A stretch of DNA of 64,000 nt from the NCBI RefSeq assembly GCF_004210375.1, contig NW_027467782.1:21803276-21867275 (forward strand), read 5' to 3'. The notes beneath the pieces are model-generated. The model was not told where the DNA came from. It ran no database searches and saw only the letters and a program-made list of their open reading frames with translations. Both the position numbers and the translations under genes were made by a program. Source of the DNA: Tachypleus tridentatus (taxonomy: Eukaryota; Arthropoda; Merostomata; Xiphosura; Limulidae). This document shows, piece after piece, positions 60,201 to 64,000 of the stretch (positions are counted from its first letter, which is position 1; every line of letters begins with the position of its first letter).

Positions 60201-61340
60201 TGAAGATAGAACAGAATGGAAGTTGGACTGAACTGTACAATGTATTTAAGTCGAACGCGCGAACCTCACAGTGACTACCGAGCTGACTGATTGCCTGGGC
60301 ATCGCTGGGACAATAATGTGTGCTAGTTACAACAGAAGTAATTGCAAGTTTCTCGAAAATACTTAAACAATCACAAATATATTATATTCCTGTTAAAACT
60401 CATCAAAAGGCAAACACGTTGTGATATAATATCTATTAGCACGTCTATTAAATGAAAACACCTAAACAAAAACTAGCAATACAATTCAGTAGAGGCTTCA
60501 GGCCGTTGAAATCGCTCCTTTTGTGTTCTAATTATACAAGAAAATACAACATTTTTACTATCTGTTTTTTTACCATAAAGTTCCAGCACTTTATTAGAGG
60601 GCAGTGATAATCTGAAATTTCATGGATTAATGAGAGCCACAAACACAGGTCTAATGAGCCCTGTTGTAAAATCGAGGCTCAGACTAAAGGGATGGGAGGG
60701 GTGATGTAGGGCGCATCTGGATCCGAGTGGCCCGTTAACTGTACACTAAACGTACACTATAGTCAGCGTCTTCGGCAACTAAGGAGAGTAAGGTGTTCGA
60801 CAATAAAACCGGCTAGACATGTATAAGAACAAATGGCGTAGGAAAACCGCACAATATACACATAAGATTGATGCAGCTACAAGCTACAAATGGCTTGCCA
60901 GATCTAGATCATAGGAGTTTGAGACTAATATTTTCGAATTTAATGCTCTGTTCAATATGTTGTGATGAAACTTTTACTTAACCTCACACTACGTACAAGA
61001 CATAGGTAGATTTTGAGATAGTGCTTGCAAGCTTTGCATGTATATTTAGGCCTACTGACTGATACTTACGAACTATCGCTTAGATCGAAAAGCTCAGAAG
61101 TATGCCTATATTAAAGATGTAAATTTCGGCTACTTAAAAAGCATACATCTAGGCCTAATTATGTAATTCGATTGGTAAGAACACGAGAATCACAAGAACA
61201 AACACACAATTTGTAGGCCTGTGATGCAATAAAACAATTCAACAGACCAAACTGTAGGGAGGATGATTGAATGCACCATCCCCCCACCTAAAATGAAGGG
61301 GGGATGTATACCCACCATCCCTCCGGAATCTACGCCCCTG
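57285..61340 (-). mobile_element. hAT transposon in PHM intron (right outer copy)
   Basis: Mirror of 17942-21880, 4056 bp. Target duplication TTCTTTAC at 57277-57284 and 61341-61348. It retains the 122-bp segment at 59256-59377 that is deleted from the left copy. Confidence 0.95.
57805..60125 (-). pseudogene. hAT transposase, DUF4371-type, broken (right outer)
   Basis: Minus-strand pieces: 60125-59550 (N-terminal, GKWFDEFPWLHFD), 59769-59491 (shifted continuation), 59362-59090 (FTSPQAQNEIMEMFSHQIL and LMVDGTQDVTG), 59175-58870 (YDGAANMNGTCSG), 58775-58434 and 58419-57805 (CECERSFSALRRLKTWLRST, ending RRFMFGNM). Here one A fewer after EAEKK splits the C-terminal frame that is continuous over 323 codons in the left arm. 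A TAG or TAA between 59363 and 59380 also interrupts it. Confidence 0.9.
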
Positions 61341-61412
61341 TTCTTTACTGTATTACAAAATTTCAATACAATTTCCACAGAAAAACACGTAATGACCTTT
61401 GTTATCCCTCAC

Positions 61413-61463
61413 CACGATATCTCCTTGCAAAATTGTCAAGTTGTTCTGAACAGGGTAGAACAT
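61413..61463 (-). CDS. Phm: PHM exon FYPV...GDIV (right arm)
   Basis: Identical reverse complement of 17820-17870 (MFYPVQNNLTILQGDIV), with the same CTGTTTCAG acceptor and GTGAGG donor. The outer hAT copy lies 71 bp downstream of the donor, as in the left arm. Confidence 0.92.
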
Positions 61464-61610
61464 CTGAAACAGGTAATATTAACATTAAGTTAATATTATT
61501 TATTTCGTATAGAAGTATTTAATATTATGAAATTTAAATAGTTCTCACGTTTCCTGGTTAGTTTTAATTGCACACATTTTCAAAGATTATCGAATTGTTT
61601 CTACAAATAC

Positions 61611-61675
61611 CTGTGGTTTCAGAAGGTCATGTTTTCCAATCAACAGCCACTGGCCATTAGGCTTAAGAACATATC
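61611..61675 (-). CDS. Phm: PHM exon GYVLKPNGQW (right arm)
   Basis: Identical reverse complement of 17608-17672, encoding GYVLKPNGQWLLIGKHD and LLKPQ. Same unusual upstream context (GCTTGTGGCAG). Confidence 0.9.
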
Positions 61676-63710
61676 CTGCCACAAGCATGAGAAATATACA
61701 TACATGTTTAAAAGTTAAAAACTAAAAATATATAGAAACTTTTACTAATGCACTTAAAATTCATTAAGAATTACACATCCCTCGAACAAACTTATAATAT
61801 AAATAAAAGGGTTATTTGTCTTTTCAATACATATATTTACTTCACTTTCTTATATTTCAGGTTACATATATTCAAATAAGTTTCTTATTTATAATTACTT
61901 GCTTCAGTGATAAAGATGTCAAATAGCATGTGCAACAAAACATTTTTATTTGTCTCAATAAACACATACTTGTCCATGTATAACCTAAAAAAATGTCTTC
62001 TTAAAATAACTTGCATACCCCTAAACTGAATAATACAGTAGATATTGAAAGTTTTCCTTGTAAAACACTTGGAGAATTACAAAAATATATTTAACTGATG
62101 TGTGCAACATTTGTTATGTGTGTATTGTATTTACTTACTGTTTGTTATCAAATGCAATTAATAATAAAGTATGAAGGAAATATATTAATCATACTTGAAA
62201 ATATAAATTCCTCAATATGGAAATAAAAATACATAAATTACCAGCACCTTTATGTATAACAAATAATAGGAATTGTTTAAAAACTGTGATGGAAAATGAA
62301 ATGATTGAATGGTATAGATTAGGAGAGCCAACAGAATGGAGACAATTATTACATGAGTTCCAATATCCTTAGAGAAATTCCATGAATTCATACTAATATA
62401 TATAAACACCAGAATATATTCTGCTTTATTTAATCAACTTTCTTTTCATATTGATTTACATAATTTCTATAGTTTCCAGTGACTACATATAAAAGCAGAA
62501 TGAAACAGTATAATATTACATTCATGTCCTATAGTGAAAAATATGTTTAAGTGAAGTTAAACACAAAGCTACACAATGGGTATCTAATCCCAGTTTATAG
62601 CGTTGTAACTCTGCAGACATGCTGTTGTGCCACTGAAGAAAAGATGGGATGAAAAGAATCCATCAATATTTAGCAAAATTCACTCTGATAGTTACTTGTA
62701 TTCATATTTACCTATGTGCACGTGTTTAATTTTCTCTTGTGGTATACAGGCTTATCATATGTTTTAATATAGAAATTTTTCAAAGTTTTCATTTATTTTG
62801 GTGCATGTAGTTTTAACTTTCTTTTGACCCAGTTACCTACAGTTCTTGGTCATTCACCTGATGTATCACTGCTGTCTTCTTGTGAGACATATTTCTTTAA
62901 ATATTTACATACAATGTGAAGATAATTAGAAGTGTTTTCCATTGAAAGGTCAGGTGACCTTATCATGCAAGAATAACACCAAAACAATCTCCCTTATCTA
63001 GCAGTGAAAGTGATAAAAAAATCACATGGGTAGCACAAGAAATATGGGCAGACTAGGAATATTGTTTCCTGTATATAATGCCATGCATGCTTTTCTCAGT
63101 CTGGGACAACTTAATAATGGAGGGGAGACTCTTTTCAACAAAGGAACTTTCTTTAGTCCATACAAACATTTTTTATTTTTGAGAGTCAAATATTGTTTTG
63201 TTGTGCCAGTGTCTTAAGCGTCAATCAAAGTTAGAAAATTCAGACTCGCTCTACAATAAATTTCTGTCAGACCTCCAGTTATTCTGTAGAGAAAAGTTTT
63301 ATCATTCTTGGATAATATTACAGCATATGAGAATAGTGCAGCCTCAGTTTTTTGTATTTACTTTTACTTTCCCAACCAAAAATACAGACAAGAAATGTTA
63401 TTCCGATTCCAATTTTTAGCATTACCAAATATAGGAGAACCGAGCAAACAACAAATTTAAGCAGACTGATAAAGTAAGTCCAATAGGAAGTACTCACTCT
63501 AAGTGAGAAGGACGTGTGAGTTGAAATACTGAAGTATTTATATATGATGCAAATAGAGGGCATTGCTGTCCTTACTATTTGTATACCACAATGCAAATTA
63601 CATAGCAGCTGGAAACCAAATATGAACGTATATGTGTGTGTGTATGTGTGTGTGTGAGTGTGATGTTATCAAGCTTCAAGTTTAACACAAGTATGTTAGC
63701 AAATACTTAC
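61676..63710. other. PHM intron (right arm)
   Basis: Mirror of 15576-17607, with a SINE family B copy at 62547-62634 and a TG microsatellite near 63632-63655 that is longer than its left counterpart. Confidence 0.6.
62547..62634 (-). repeat. SINE family B copy (right arm)
   Basis: Mirror of 16650-16737; GGGTATCTAATCCC is the reverse-strand B-box region. Confidence 0.65.
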
Positions 63711-63791
63711 CCAACTGGTGAGTGTGTGTCCGAAAAGCAAAAGGATAAATTTCTATTTGGTCCTGGATCATACATTCTGTTTCCACGTGCT
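63711..63791 (-). CDS. Phm: PHM exon with HTH copper ligands (right arm)
   Basis: Identical reverse complement of 15495-15575: HVETECMIQDQ, IEIYPFAFRTHTHQLG. It is the most upstream PHM exon of the minus-strand copy inside the window; any earlier exons (first copper site, signal peptide) would lie beyond 64000. Confidence 0.93.
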
Positions 63792-63865
63792 CTAAATGCA
63801 TCCATTAGAAAGATTAATTTCAATATCCAAGTACATTAAAGAGAATATAAGTAAAATCTTTTTGG

Positions 63866-63897
63866 TATATTATAGAATGTTAACATTCTATAATATA
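63866..63897. repeat. Perfect 32-bp palindrome at right arm edge
   Basis: TATATTATAGAATGTT followed by its exact reverse complement AACATTCTATAATATA. The arm boundary (63886) falls inside it. The left-arm counterpart at 15401 keeps only one half. Confidence 0.9.
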
Positions 63898-64000
63898 TGT
63901 TCAGTGAAACAACACTGCTACGTTCCAGGATTGTGAAGTCCCTTGAAAACTCCTAATACAAAAATAAAACACTATACTAAATTGTCTGGTCTCTTTTATG
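63887..64000. other. Unique flank beyond right arm
   Basis: 114 bp not present at the left boundary. No feature recognised; AATAAAAC near 63964 is not in a convincing context. Confidence 0.4.

Larger units (their letters stand above)
40246..63886 (-). repeat. Right arm of giant inverted repeat
   Basis: Reverse complement of 15401-38940. The inner edge starts AAAATAATATC at 40246; the outer edge ends TATAGAATGTTAACAT at 63886. The arm is about 100 bp longer than the left, mainly because the left arm has a 122-bp deletion in its outer hAT. Confidence 0.97.

Overview
The window is eukaryotic: AT-rich, with spliced exons (GT-AG boundaries), tRNA-derived SINEs, Tc1 and hAT DNA transposons, a non-LTR retrotransposon and three minisatellites. 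The dominant SINE (a GTTTGTTTG-type tail, a conserved body and a tRNA-like head with A and B boxes) is one I associate with horseshoe crabs (Xiphosura). That assignment is from memory, so treat it as a likely chelicerate, probably a horseshoe crab. There is no bacterial gene organisation.

The main structural feature is a giant inverted repeat. About 23.5 kb at 15401-38940 reappears in reverse complement at 40246-63886, around a 1305-bp spacer (38941-40245). Gene exons, transposons, SINEs and a minisatellite all recur in mirror order. The arms are near-identical but not the same: there are SNPs, homopolymer differences, small indels and a 122-bp deletion in the left arm. It is either a real segmental palindrome or two haplotypes joined head to head by an assembler.

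The one confidently identified host gene is peptidylglycine alpha-hydroxylating monooxygenase (PHM). It needs copper and carries out the first step of neuropeptide C-terminal amidation. Exon 1, with the signal peptide, is at 9400-9540, outside the palindrome. Five 3' exons lie in the left arm (15495-23847, + strand) and again in the right arm (63791-55324, - strand), and all 425 coding bases are identical between arms. The exons that should carry the first copper site (HHM and the following VHY-type histidine) are not seen; the interval where they belong holds a 3.2-kb minisatellite.

Layout: 1-345 30-bp minisatellite; 377-9399 intergenic DNA with SINEs, one Tc1 copy and a degenerate reading frame; 9400-15400 PHM exon 1 and intron with a hAT-like MITE and the 47-bp minisatellite; 15401-23847 PHM 3' exons with a hAT copy and a Tc1 copy in introns; 23848-33160 SINEs, a TA-flanked MITE, a TATA box with a short MKV first exon, and a 39-bp minisatellite; 33370-38940 a jockey-like retrotransposon split by a hAT element that itself carries a composite SINE; 38941-40245 spacer with a SINE and two candidate exons of an unrecognised membrane protein; 40246-63886 mirror image; 63887-64000 unique flank.
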